A stretch of DNA of 64,000 nt from Ruegeria sp. THAF57 (GTDB taxonomy: Bacteria; Pseudomonadota; Alphaproteobacteria; Rhodobacterales; Rhodobacteraceae): assembly GCF_903914075.1 (NCBI RefSeq), contig NZ_CAIWNQ010000005.1, forward strand, positions 164,456 through 228,455. The letters are read 5' to 3'. The position numbers and the translations under genes are program-made. This document shows, piece by piece, positions 8,281-16,343 of the stretch. The notes beneath the pieces were generated by a model. The model had not been told where the DNA came from. It searched no databases and saw nothing but the letters and a program-made list of their open reading frames with translations. Each line of letters opens with the position of its first letter. Position 1 is the first letter of the stretch.

Positions 8281-9198
8281 TTACCCCTCAGCCACGATGT
8301 CAGCGATTGTCTTTTTCAGCACCCGTGTCACCTGTTCCAGCGCGCGCTTGTCATCCTTGTTCAACCCCTTCAGCGGGGGCCGCATCCCCCCCGCATCAAT
8401 CCCGTTCATGGTCACGCCGTGCTTGATCGTCTGGATGAATTTACCGCCCTGTTCCAGCACCCGCATTAGAGGCATCATCGCCGACATGATCCGGCGGCCC
8501 TTGGCGAAATCCCCTTCGATCACGCAAGCCTGATACAGCGCCACATGCTCGGCAGGTAGAAAATTCGATCCGCCGCAAACCCAGAAGGGCGCGCCCCATG
8601 CAAAGAACTCCAACGCCTGATCATCCATGCCACATCCCAGTTGGATATGCGGATAGTCCCGCGCCAGCAGATGCACCCGGTTGATATCGCCCGAGCTTTC
8701 CTTGATGCCGCAGAAGTTTCGGCTGCGGCCAACTCGGTCAAGGAACTCTTCTCCCATCATCGTGCCGGTGCGGTGCGGATAGTTATACAGCATCACGGGC
8801 AGGTCAGCGGCCTTGTCGATGGCCAGCGCGTTCAAGGCGTTTTCCCGGTCGGTGGGCACCGCATAGGGCGGGCTGGCCAGCAGGATCGCATCCGCGCCAA
8901 TCTCACGCGCGCCCGAGGCCAGAGCAATCGAATCCGCCGTCAGCATCGCGCCGGTGCCGACAACCAAGGGCAGGCGGCCCTTCAACTGCTGATGCGTAAA
9001 CTTCGCAAGCTCTAACCGTTCCTCAACGGTCTGGGCATAATTCTCACCGGTGGACCCGCCCGAGATCAGGCCATGCACGCCATTCTCGATCAGGTACTCA
9101 ATTACCTGCGCTAGAGCGTCCCAATTCACGGACTCATCGGCTTGATGGGGCGTGATTACGGGGGTGTAAATCCCCTCAAACTTGAAAATTGGGTTCAT
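8281..9198 (-). CDS. DapA/N-acetylneuraminate lyase family aldolase or dehydratase
   Basis: A 305-aa TIM-barrel class I aldolase of the DHDPS/NAL superfamily. The Schiff-base lysine is K166 (GIKESSG) and the proton-relay tyrosine is Y138 (LYNYPHRTG). R143 matches the carboxylate-binding arginine of dihydrodipicolinate synthase, and the nucleophile loop reads GGSTGEN near residue 50. It should act on a 2-oxo acid or form a lysine imine with one. The catabolic operon argues against a biosynthetic dapA. Family members include hydroxyproline-pathway deaminases and oxo-adipate dehydratases. The start ATG (MNPIFKFEG) is preceded by GAGGATG and lies 7 nt after the GntR stop. Confidence 0.82.
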   Translation of the reverse strand: MNPIFKFEGIYTPVITPHQADESVNWDALAQVIEYLIENGVHGLISGGSTGENYAQTVEERLELAKFTHQQLKGRLPLVVGTGAMLTADSIALASGAREIGADAILLASPPYAVPTDRENALNALAIDKAADLPVMLYNYPHRTGTMMGEEFLDRVGRSRNFCGIKESSGDINRVHLLARDYPHIQLGCGMDDQALEFFAWGAPFWVCGGSNFLPAEHVALYQACVIEGDFAKGRRIMSAMMPLMRVLEQGGKFIQTIKHGVTMNGIDAGGMRPPLKGLNKDDKRALEQVTRVLKKTIADIVAEG

Positions 9199-9205
9199 TG
9201 CATCC

Positions 9206-9913
9206 TCATGCAGGTTTCGACAGAGGCGCGCCCATAGGCACATCAAGCGCGTCGGGCATTACGAACAGTTCGATCTGATCGCGCGACAGGTTCCAGTGGT
9301 CGTCGGCTAGCTGCGCAGCCGCCGCCTCATCGCCCGCCTCGATGGCGGCGATGATGGCGTCATGCTGCTGGCTGGCCTGGGACAGGTTTTCGGTCATCTT
9401 GGTGGTTTGAGGGCGATAGAACGTCATCCCGATCCGGGCGTGGTCAATCAGCAGGCGGTTGAACGAGGGCAGAAGGTAGACATTGCCCGACATCTCTCCG
9501 GTCACGTCGTGGAAACGGTTGTTGGCCAATGCGCGGTCTTCGGCGGACCCAGCGCGCAAGGCCGCCTTGAACGACTGCTGCGCGTCTTTCAGCGCGTCGA
9601 TCTGCGCGCGTGTCGCGTTCTGGGCCGCCAGCCGCAGGATGGCGCCGTAAACCATCGGCGCGGCCAGAAAGAAATCGCGCAGGGTGGTATATGACATCTC
9701 GGACACACGCGCGGATCGGTTGGTGCGCAGGCCCAGATACCCTTCACCGGCCAATTGCCGGAACACCTCGCGCAGCGGGGTCCGCGACAGGCCGAACGCA
9801 TCCGACAGATGCGCCTCGTCCAGATCGGTGCCGGGTTGCAGGCGCAGGGTCAGGATGCCGACCCTCAGATGTTCGGTCAATTCCGCTTTGCGGGATTTGG
9901 CGTCGTCTTTCAT
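9206..9913 (-). CDS. GntR family (FadR/VanR-type) transcriptional regulator
   Basis: A 235-aa GntR regulator. The N-terminal winged helix carries LSDAFGLSRTPLREVFRQLA (about residues 33-52), the signature of the FadR/FCD subfamily, and the C-terminal part is an all-helical effector domain. It heads the minus-strand operon that continues into DapA-like, aldehyde dehydrogenase and FAD oxidase genes, so it probably represses its own operon until a pathway acid binds. GGGGGAA precedes the chosen ATG (MKDDAKSRK); the open frame upstream runs through the divergent promoter region and is not coding. Several palindromes lie between it and the AraC gene. Confidence 0.88.
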   Translation of the reverse strand: MKDDAKSRKAELTEHLRVGILTLRLQPGTDLDEAHLSDAFGLSRTPLREVFRQLAGEGYLGLRTNRSARVSEMSYTTLRDFFLAAPMVYGAILRLAAQNATRAQIDALKDAQQSFKAALRAGSAEDRALANNRFHDVTGEMSGNVYLLPSFNRLLIDHARIGMTFYRPQTTKMTENLSQASQQHDAIIAAIEAGDEAAAAQLADDHWNLSRDQIELFVMPDALDVPMGAPLSKPA

Positions 9914-9930
9914 CCGGTTCCCCCCAGTCA

Positions 9931-10001
9931 AACACGATTCGTGTTGGGTCTTCCCTTCTGTATTCGAAAAAAATACAAAATGTATACAGAAAAGAATCGT
10001 G
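9931..10001. promoter_or_regulatory. Divergent promoter region with three inverted repeats
   Basis: The 123-nt gap between the divergent GntR and GlxA-type genes holds a perfect 15-nt palindrome AACACGATTCGTGTT (9931-9945), an inverted repeat TTCTGTAT (9956-9963) / ATACAGAA (9984-9991), the 8-nt palindrome TGTATACA inside it, and GAATCGTG (9994-10001), which mirrors CACGATTC in the first palindrome. The AT-rich centre (about 9964-9981) fits overlapping divergent promoters. These are plausible operators for the GntR repressor and the AraC activator. Which protein binds which repeat cannot be told from sequence. Confidence 0.5.
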
Positions 10002-10036
10002 CAGCATGAAACACGCCCAACTAGACGGAACACCCA

Positions 10037-10987
10037 ATGCGCCAAACCCGGCACATCACCTTCATCCTGATCGAGGAGTTTTCACACCTTGCCTTTTCAT
10101 GCGCGGTCGAGCCGCTGCGGATCGCAAATCTCGTCAGCGAGGAACAGCTTTATGACTGGACGCTGGTTTCAGAGGATGGTGAACGCGCAGTCTGTTCCAA
10201 TGAACTGGTGACGTTAGTGCATGGCAGGCTGGACGATCTGCCGAAGACCGACCAGCTTTTTGTGTTGTCCGGCATCCATATGCGCAACCACGTCACACGC
10301 CCTTTGCTGGCGACCCTACGCCGCGAACGGGCGCGGGGAACGGCGATCGGTGCGCTATGTTCCGGGGCGTGGCTTTTGGCCGAGGCCGGTTTTCTGGATG
10401 GAATGCAGGCGGCAATTCATTGGGAATATCACGACGCCTTTATGGAGGCCTTCCCCGAAGTGAACCTTGTCCGCAGCGTTTTTGTGGCAGATGAAAAGCA
10501 CATTACCGCGTCCGGCGGTACGGCCACAGCCGACCTGATGTTGCACTTGATCGAGCGCGACCACGGCGAGGAACTGGCCATCGCGGTGGCTGACCAGATG
10601 GTTTACAACGCCGTGCGCAATGCCACCGCAAAACAGCGCGTTTCGTTGCAATCCAGAAACGGGATGCGCAACGCGCATTTGGCGAAAGCCATCCACATCA
10701 TGCGAGATTGTATTGAGGCACCTATGTCTCCGTCGCAGATTGCCGAAGACCTTGGCATTTCGACCCGGCAACTTGAGCGACTGTTTGGAAAATACCTGAA
10801 TACGTCCCCCAAGAAATATTTTATGGAATTACGTCTGGAGCGGGCGCAGAAATTGCTGTTGCAAACCGAAGCGTCGGTCACCGAGGTGGCGATGGCCTGT
10901 GGGTTCGAAAGCCCGGGCCATTTCTCAAGGGTGTATCGGTCGAGTTTCGGCGTCACCCCGCATGCTCAAAAAAGCAAGATCGATTAA
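10037..10987 (+). CDS. GlxA-type AraC family regulator (DJ-1/PfpI domain plus AraC HTH)
   Basis: A 316-aa regulator. The N-terminal DJ-1/PfpI-like domain (about 1-190) contains the nucleophile-elbow sequence GALCSGAWLLAEAG, and the C-terminal AraC helix-turn-helix pair (about 210-312) has PSQIAEDLGISTRQLERLF and VTEVAMACGFESPGHFSRVY. This architecture is shared by GbdR, CdhR and related activators of betaine, carnitine and dimethylglycine catabolism, which fits the methylamine theme. It is divergent from the GntR-led operon and probably activates one of the flanking catabolic units. The DJ-1 domain in these regulators is normally a non-enzymatic ligand-binding module. Confidence 0.87.
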   Translation: MRQTRHITFILIEEFSHLAFSCAVEPLRIANLVSEEQLYDWTLVSEDGERAVCSNELVTLVHGRLDDLPKTDQLFVLSGIHMRNHVTRPLLATLRRERARGTAIGALCSGAWLLAEAGFLDGMQAAIHWEYHDAFMEAFPEVNLVRSVFVADEKHITASGGTATADLMLHLIERDHGEELAIAVADQMVYNAVRNATAKQRVSLQSRNGMRNAHLAKAIHIMRDCIEAPMSPSQIAEDLGISTRQLERLFGKYLNTSPKKYFMELRLERAQKLLLQTEASVTEVAMACGFESPGHFSRVYRSSFGVTPHAQKSKID

Positions 10988-11398
10988 GTCGCTATGATGG
11001 GGGAGCTGCACTGCCCTTGGGCGAGTCGGGCTGGGCAGGCGCTCACCCCCTTAGTCCCGCTCGTACCCCCTCGTTAAAGTCTTACTGGTAAACAAATCCG
11101 CGGGATTGAACTGGTATAGGCGGTGAAATAGGCATAACTGGTACCAGATCATGTCCGTTTTGAGGGCATTTTGCGTAGGAACGCTTGATTCTGTTGCACG
11201 GTTCGGCCGGTGATTGGGGAGAGCCGCGTCACGTCGAAAACAAACATAGAGCGGATATGTTTGCGTTAAACGCCCATTTGTGTCATTTTTGTAATTGCCA
11301 GAAATCGAGGAATTACAGCGAAATAAGGCAGAAAAAAACATTAGAATGAACTTTGAGTTTCCCATGTCCTCATCAAGGGTTTTTACCGGAGGGCTAAA
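10988..11398. other. Non-coding stretch, no gene recognised
   Basis: About 410 nt separate the AraC gene from the next plus-strand gene. A 121-codon minus-strand frame covers much of it (to 11416), but its composition is unlike neighbouring genes and it overlaps the start of the next gene. No convincing terminator or RNA was found. The right end is AT-rich and carries GGAGGG just before 11399, so the promoter of the following gene probably lies at about 11280-11380. Confidence 0.5.
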
Positions 11399-11905
11399 AT
11401 GAATTTTGAAACACAAGACGCCGCAGTGAGTTCAGCATCGTGCGGTGTTCCTACAAAAATGCGCGAACGTCAGATCTGTCAGGCATCCTCGGCGGCAGAA
11501 GCAGCGTTTGAACAGATTGCGCGCGCTGCCTCTTTCGGTGCGGGTTTGACGGGTGAGTTCCAAAAACGCGTTTTCTCCATTTTCCGGTGGTATTTTCTTT
11601 CAGCCTTTTGCACGCGGATGCTTTCAGAGTCAGTGCATCGGTTGGAGCATCAGACGTTGCAGGTATCTATGGATATCTACAGCGCCGTCAGCATGGTCCT
11701 GACGGAAAGCGAAATCGAGGAATCGATGGCGCTTGTCCGCACGGAACGCACCTCTTTGACATTGGGTCGGGCGAACGACATTGGCGCCAGGGGTCATACG
11801 GTTGGCTGGGTCGCCGCTGGTTTGCATGAAAAAGGCCGCGAATTTCCCGGTGAGATTGAGAATGCCCTGGCGGGTGCGCTGGCTGCGTCCAAGCGATTGA
11901 ACTGA
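11399..11905 (+). CDS. Hypothetical protein, 168 aa
   Basis: I do not recognise this protein. It is 168 residues long and predicted mostly helical, with a Ser/Ala-rich N-terminus, a central hydrophobic segment (FSIFRWYFLSAFC, about residues 59-71) too short and polar to be a sure membrane helix, and a helical C-terminus ending ALAASKRLN. The start is well supported: GGAGGG lies 7 nt before the ATG after an AT-rich leader. It stands alone between the AraC regulator and the convergent pentapeptide-repeat gene. Amphipathic helices of this size occur in phasins and small chaperone-like proteins, but no motif supports such a call. Confidence 0.6.
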   Translation: MNFETQDAAVSSASCGVPTKMRERQICQASSAAEAAFEQIARAASFGAGLTGEFQKRVFSIFRWYFLSAFCTRMLSESVHRLEHQTLQVSMDIYSAVSMVLTESEIEESMALVRTERTSLTLGRANDIGARGHTVGWVAAGLHEKGREFPGEIENALAGALAASKRLN

Positions 11906-12009
11906 CGCCACCGGCGGCAAACGGCCCCGCTTACGCAGGCTGGAACCCTCGCTAACAATCGGGCGGTTTACGCTACAGAAGCGCCGGGCAGGATTGAGTA
12001 ATCAACATC

Positions 12010-13668
12010 CTACTCCCGGGCTTCTAACAGACCCCAGGTTTCGCCTCCAAAGCCGCCATTGAACAAAAAACGGAATCTGGCTGACAGCATGTCGGTCTCG
12101 GCCGCGGATGTCAGGCCGTCGCCCTTGAAGTCACCCAAGGAAAAGATGAAATACAGCTCTCCGGTGTCGGTAATTTGGCCGACACCCTCGGCCCGTTGTT
12201 GGTTTTCGTCGTCGGAAATAATCGTCCAGTGCAGGCGTGCATAGTTCTTCAGGTCTTCCTCGGCCTGAATCGAGAGGATTCCGTTGTAGCAGCACTGTTC
12301 TTCGACATATGTGTTTGTCGCGTTGTCAAAATAGCCGTCGAAATACCCCTCCACAAAATACGTGCCGACGATCCGCTCAACGTCTTCGATGGGTTGCATC
12401 GTCATCGGGACACCCGGCTCTAAGCCCGATTCTGGATCGCAGTCGCGGCTTTCAAGTGAACCGTCAGGCATGATCGTGTCGCACAGGATCGCGTTTCGCA
12501 GCGTTTTCTTGGCGACTTCAAAGTTCTTTTTCAGGGTTTTCTCTTTCTGAGCGTGCTCGGGGTCGTGGATTTCCTCGATAAAACTGGCATTGGTCAGATC
12601 CGCTCCACTGAGATCGGTACCCAGAAACGAAGTCCCGATCAGGTAAGAATCATCCAGCAACGCCCCTTGCAGATCAGCCCAGTTGAAATCGGCGCCATCC
12701 AGAAATGCCGCCTTGAAGTCTGCGTTGCGCAAAAATGTTTCCGACAAGTCTGCGTTTCGAATATCGGCGGCCCAGAAATTAGCGCCTTCCATGGACGAAC
12801 CCCGGAAATTCGCGCGGCGCAAATCTGCGGCCTCCAGATTGGCCCCTCTCAGAAAGGAACACCTCAGAATTGCGCCGGTCAGCCCTGCACCACGCAGTTG
12901 GGTATTCACCAGATAGGCGCCTGTCATTTCTGCGCCGATCAGGTTCGCGGAACTAAGGTTGGCCCCCCGTAGATCCGAGTTGACCAAAATGGCCGAGGAC
13001 AGGTTGGCATTGCGAAGATCGGCTTCGCGCATGTCCACTTCGGTCAGTTCGACGGCTTGCAGATCCGCGTTGGCTAGGGACACCCCGATCAGCTTGGTAT
13101 CCTCCAAGGAAAGAAACGCGCGATTATCAGCTTTCGTCGTCGATTGCGGCGAACAATCATTGCTTTGATAGAACGGTACGACTGTTGCCGGCTGCCTGTG
13201 AACAATGAGGTTGGCATCTTTCAGAAACTGAACAACCAGACCCTGCCGTTCGCGGTTGATTTCCCGCATGATGGTCTGTGTTTTGGTTCTTGCGATCGCC
13301 AATACCGCCGGTCTAACCCAGACCTTTCCCAAGGACTGCTCCAACTGAAGCTCGCCGATCGCATCGAAATACGCCTGCAGCGCGTTGGTCTGCAATCGGC
13401 TTTCATCCCTTTCGCGTTGCCGGAGCGTTTCCTGCTGTTGAATTTCGTTCTGACGTTTGACCGAAATATCGTTCAGCAAGAATCCACCCACCGCCAGAAC
13501 AAAAGGCACGATCAAAAGGTTTAGCACATCCCACAGCGTGCGACCCTGAAACCCCGACCAATTCGCACTGAGCGGAGCGCCGCAAGACGAACAGGTTCCG
13601 GACGCAATATCCGTAAGCTGACCGCAATTGGAACATTTGGTCGTTTGGGGTGGCCGTTTCGTACCCAT
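12010..13668 (-). CDS. Zinc-ribbon, membrane-anchored pentapeptide-repeat protein
   Basis: A 552-aa protein with unusual domain order. Residues 12-32 form a small zinc ribbon (CSNCG ... CSSCG). One hydrophobic segment at about 45-66 (LWDVLNLLIVPFVLAVGGFL) is probably a membrane anchor. A Gln/Glu/Arg-rich helical stretch follows (about 70-170), then some 40 pentapeptide repeats (about 185-385) with the A(D/N)Lxx pattern, and a C-terminal domain of about 150 residues with Cys-Cys and acidic Tyr-rich segments. Pentapeptide repeats build a right-handed beta-helix used for protein-protein contact or DNA mimicry. No enzymatic motif is seen. It is monocistronic, convergent with the 168-aa gene, and its role is unknown. 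Confidence 0.85.
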   Translation of the reverse strand: MGTKRPPQTTKCSNCGQLTDIASGTCSSCGAPLSANWSGFQGRTLWDVLNLLIVPFVLAVGGFLLNDISVKRQNEIQQQETLRQRERDESRLQTNALQAYFDAIGELQLEQSLGKVWVRPAVLAIARTKTQTIMREINRERQGLVVQFLKDANLIVHRQPATVVPFYQSNDCSPQSTTKADNRAFLSLEDTKLIGVSLANADLQAVELTEVDMREADLRNANLSSAILVNSDLRGANLSSANLIGAEMTGAYLVNTQLRGAGLTGAILRCSFLRGANLEAADLRRANFRGSSMEGANFWAADIRNADLSETFLRNADFKAAFLDGADFNWADLQGALLDDSYLIGTSFLGTDLSGADLTNASFIEEIHDPEHAQKEKTLKKNFEVAKKTLRNAILCDTIMPDGSLESRDCDPESGLEPGVPMTMQPIEDVERIVGTYFVEGYFDGYFDNATNTYVEEQCCYNGILSIQAEEDLKNYARLHWTIISDDENQQRAEGVGQITDTGELYFIFSLGDFKGDGLTSAAETDMLSARFRFLFNGGFGGETWGLLEARE

Positions 13669-13817
13669 CCGTCGCTCTCGTTCTTCGGAAACAATAGTTT
13701 ACTGAGACACGTGCTTTGGTGAGTTATGCCACATTTTCGGAAACTCTGAAAATTTCGCGAAAAGCGCGCTGGGGCAAACACCAGCCTACGACGGCGACTA
13801 AAATGCTTTATGCGCTG

Positions 13818-14396
13818 CTAGGCCGGAAGATACCTGTCCAGCAGGGCATCGACCAACCCCTCTTGAAGCCGGTCACCGGTCGGCTGGTCCACACGCAAAA
13901 TGTCTTCGAGAATGATGAACTGTTCCATTCCGGTTGTCATGGAAAGCCGGTTTGCAAGATCTTCGAATTTAGAAGGGCCCAGAGCAGACCGAACAGGGGC
14001 AAGAGCCTCAGCAAAGGCGGCAACGCGTCTGGCCCCCCGCATCTTTACATTTCCGTCCTGAAGCGATGCTTTGAAGGATTCTGACAAAAACTGGCGAAAG
14101 TACGCCTCATGCGTGCGCGAGAATTCAAGGTAATACCGCGCCACCGCATGAACACGCCGCCGCACGTCCGATATCCCCTCAAGCAAGTCCGACGTCGGCC
14201 TGACCTCCATGTCCAATGTGGCATCCAGAGCCAGCACCCCGGGATCAGAGAAATACCTGTAAACCGTGGCGCGGCTGATCTGCGCGTGTTCGGCCACTTT
14301 CGCCAAGGTTACTTCGGTGCCCTCGGACATGAGCGCACGCGCCGCCGACAAAAGTGCCTCGCGCGTTCGGTTTTTCTGATTTGTCCGTGTTGCCAA
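13818..14396 (-). CDS. TetR family transcriptional regulator
   Basis: A 192-aa TetR-type repressor. The N-terminal helix-turn-helix runs from about residue 10 to 55 (ALLSAARALMSEG ... VTLAKVAEHAQISRATVYRYF), and the rest is a helical ligand-binding domain. The start codon is TTG (then ATRTNQKN); no ATG fits and the upstream sequence is regulatory. It is divergent from the cupin gene, and the shared intergenic region carries a near-palindromic operator, so it probably represses itself and the cupin gene. The ligand is unknown. Confidence 0.87.
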   Translation of the reverse strand: MATRTNQKNRTREALLSAARALMSEGTEVTLAKVAEHAQISRATVYRYFSDPGVLALDATLDMEVRPTSDLLEGISDVRRRVHAVARYYLEFSRTHEAYFRQFLSESFKASLQDGNVKMRGARRVAAFAEALAPVRSALGPSKFEDLANRLSMTTGMEQFIILEDILRVDQPTGDRLQEGLVDALLDRYLPA

Positions 14397-14409
14397 GTTC
14401 AGGCCCTTT

Positions 14410-14448
14410 TATGATACACTTGTCTCATAAGTAGATATGTGTATCATA
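14410..14448. promoter_or_regulatory. Putative TetR operator between tetR-like and cupin genes
   Basis: A perfect 10-bp inverted repeat TATGATACAC (14410-14419) / GTGTATCATA (14439-14448) is centred between the two divergent genes. Inside it, ATGATACACTTGTCTCAT (14411-14428) is an 18-nt near-palindrome with a single mismatch, the usual size of a TetR-dimer site. The site overlaps the expected divergent promoters. Assignment to the adjacent TetR protein rests on position. Confidence 0.6.
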
Positions 14449-14482
14449 ATGACGTGAAGATTGAAGTAAAGGGAGTCGCCCG

Positions 14483-14950
14483 ATGACTGAATCTCGTCCA
14501 CGTATTTATCACCTGCTTGGTAATCTTTTGACCTTTCACGCCTTTCCTGCAGAGACCGGGGATCGCTATACGATTGTCGAGATCAAGACCGCCCCGGGTG
14601 CTGGCGCGCCGCCCAATCATCACGCCGGTGAAGACGAAAGTTTCTTCGTACTGGACGGGGAGTTTGAGTTTCTTGTTGACGGTGAGACCATCAAGGTCTC
14701 AGGCGGTGATTTTGTAAAAGTGCCAGATGGCGCGGTTCACGCATTTACCTGTACCAGCGCCCAACCCGGTCGGCTGCTTTGCGTCAATTCTCCGGGCGCC
14801 ATGCATGACACGTTTTTTACCCAGGCTGGCGAAGCCATGCCCGACGGAACAACCGAGATTCCGGCAATGGACGCGCCCCCGGATATACCGGCGATCATGG
14901 CTGTCGCAACCAGCGCAGGTATGACGATCCTGGCGCCTGCTGACGCCTGA
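14483..14950 (+). CDS. Cupin-domain protein
   Basis: A 155-aa single-domain cupin. Motif 1 is NHHAGEDESFFVLDGEFEF (about residues 46-64) with the His-His-x4-Glu metal ligands, and motif 2 lies in PDGAVHAFTC (His about 87). This is the pattern of small metal-binding cupins, including quercetinase-like and isomerase-like enzymes. GGGAG precedes the ATG. It is divergent from a TetR gene and shares an operator with it, so expression is probably induced by a small molecule that the cupin binds or converts. Substrate unknown. Confidence 0.82.
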   Translation: MTESRPRIYHLLGNLLTFHAFPAETGDRYTIVEIKTAPGAGAPPNHHAGEDESFFVLDGEFEFLVDGETIKVSGGDFVKVPDGAVHAFTCTSAQPGRLLCVNSPGAMHDTFFTQAGEAMPDGTTEIPAMDAPPDIPAIMAVATSAGMTILAPADA

Positions 14951-14970
14951 TCCCTCTTAAAAAAACCTCT

Positions 14971-14997
14971 GACAAGGCAGCAGTGATTTGCCTTGTC
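14971..14997. terminator. Hairpin downstream of the cupin gene
   Basis: GACAAGGCA (14971-14979) pairs perfectly with TGCCTTGTC (14989-14997) around a 9-nt loop, 20 nt after the cupin stop. There is no T-run on the plus side. An A-run precedes it, so on the minus strand the hairpin would be followed, after a short gap, by a T-tract. It may stabilise the cupin transcript or terminate antisense transcription. Confidence 0.4.
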
Positions 14998-15329
14998 GTA
15001 CCCGTTAGATGCAAAGCCTTTTGGCGGTTAGACACATGTTTCTGGCAGGGTTTCATACGTAGACCCGCAGGAAGCTTGCCATATGGGCGGCAGTCCTGCT
15101 GTATCGTATGGTTGCCACGTCAACCGAGGGGGTTGCGGCGGGATCAGGGGGTGCTGCGCATAGCCAAAACACCAAGCACTCGCGGAGGCTGTGATGCCCC
15201 CCCGACTGTAACCACATTCAGACTTGGAAACCCATTTGGCCGCAATGCGCATGTCATTGGCGCTTTGAAACATGCTGCGCGAACTGCCTCCTTCCACATC
15301 ACTTGGGTGATTGGAATGGAGATAGGCTT

Positions 15330-15488
15330 ATGGCGAATATCGAAAGACTGATTGAGGAACCCACCTTGGACATGCTGAATGCAAAGATTGCACAGATGTC
15401 CCAAAATGGCTGGAAACCGATTGGTTGTCCGAAAAGGTCCAGAACGGGGTTTGTGCAGACTGTACAGCGGATATGTTGTATCTGTTGA
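15330..15488 (+). CDS. Small DUF1737-like protein, 52 aa
   Basis: A 52-residue protein whose pattern (RLIEEPTLDMLNAKIAQM, then NGWKPIG and GFVQTVQR) resembles the short DUF1737 family: a helix, a GW-x-P-x-G turn and a final Q-x2-x strand. The function of that family is not known. GGAGATAGG precedes the ATG. A longer frame begins at 15303 but lacks a ribosome-binding site. The C-terminus ends in Cys-rich RICCIC, unusual for the family. It is a short stand-alone gene; the call rests on pattern memory only. Confidence 0.5.
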   Translation: MANIERLIEEPTLDMLNAKIAQMSQNGWKPIGCPKRSRTGFVQTVQRICCIC

Positions 15489-15621
15489 ATATGATACGGT
15501 CTCGCTGGCTGAACAGTCAGACCCGAATGACAAACCGGTACACCAATGTGGGTCGTAACTGGCGACGATGTGCCAGCGGTGGACGGAGGCCCGGAACGAC
15601 TAAGTAAGGAACCGAACGCCA

Positions 15622-15864
15622 ATGAGGTATTCCGACATGGTCAAAAACCGATCTTGGCAATGCGCCACGGAATTGGCGATGGCCGGAGAACATGAGCCTG
15701 CGGGAAAAATCCTGCACGCCTACGGGTTGATGAAATCAGAAAGCGATGACCTTGAGACTGTCCTGCGCCTAATGCGCGAGGCGCGTGACGATGTGAAAGA
15801 ACAGGGCAACAGTCAAAAGCCAAAGCACCTGGTTCTGCATTTCGAAGCACATTTTACGGAATAA
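15622..15864 (+). CDS. Small hypothetical protein, 80 aa
   Basis: An 80-residue protein (starts MRYSDMVKNRSW, ends LHFEAHFTE) with a charged helical middle (SDDLETVLRLMREARDDVKEQ). AAGGA lies about 11 nt upstream of the ATG; a second ATG five codons in is possible. I do not recognise a family. It is isolated between the DUF1737-like gene and tRNA-Thr, and a real gene is likely but not certain. Confidence 0.45.
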   Translation: MRYSDMVKNRSWQCATELAMAGEHEPAGKILHAYGLMKSESDDLETVLRLMREARDDVKEQGNSQKPKHLVLHFEAHFTE

Positions 15865-16023
15865 TCCAAGCGGGGCTGACCAATTGCGACCAAAGCTGGA
15901 TGCAGGAGGTGGCAAAACCTATCGATAAACAGCGTTTCACCCACGGGCACCCAATACCGGCGAATTCAGCCTGCTAATCCAGTGTTCTACCGGGTTTTCA
16001 AACAAAAAATTTTGGGGGCTTGA

Positions 16024-16098
<75 letters not shown>

Positions 16099-16181
16099 GC
16101 TGTGGGCGGGTGATTAGACTCAAACGAAACGGTGCGCAAGGGTGTCTGGACGGTTTTTTTCGCCTCCTGTAGAGAAAGACT

Positions 16182-16337
16182 ATGGCAGATAGAAATACAC
16201 CTAAAAAACACGGTAAACCCGGTGACGCACGCGAGGAACGGCTGAAGGCCGCGCTTAAGGCGAATATGGCGCGGCGCAAGGCGCAGGCCAAGGCGCGTGC
16301 CACATCTGGGGACAAGGCCGGCAAGGACGAGGGATAA
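16182..16337 (+). CDS. Small basic conserved hypothetical protein, 51 aa
   Basis: A 51-residue Lys/Arg/Ala-rich protein (starts MADRNTPKKHG, ends GKDEG). The middle is a basic helix (LKAALKANMARRKAQAKARA). It lies 6 nt upstream of murA on the same strand and is probably cotranscribed. Small basic proteins at this position are familiar from Rhodobacteraceae genomes, though I know no function for them. The sequence suggests nucleic-acid or membrane-surface contact, without proof. Confidence 0.65.
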   Translation: MADRNTPKKHGKPGDAREERLKAALKANMARRKAQAKARATSGDKAGKDEG

Positions 16338-16343
16338 GAGCAG

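Noticed and set aside
7230..8426. 398-codon plus-strand open frame opposite the PuuC-like dehydrogenase
   Set aside because: Antisense shadow; the aldehyde dehydrogenase on the minus strand has intact catalytic residues.
8281..9198. Biosynthetic dapA (dihydrodipicolinate synthase)
   Set aside because: Schiff-base lysine and Arg are present, but the nucleophile loop differs (GGSTGEN) and the gene sits in a GntR-controlled catabolic operon.
11051..11416. 121-codon minus-strand frame between the AraC gene and the 168-aa gene
   Set aside because: It overlaps the well-supported start and ribosome-binding site of the 168-aa gene and has no coding-like composition.
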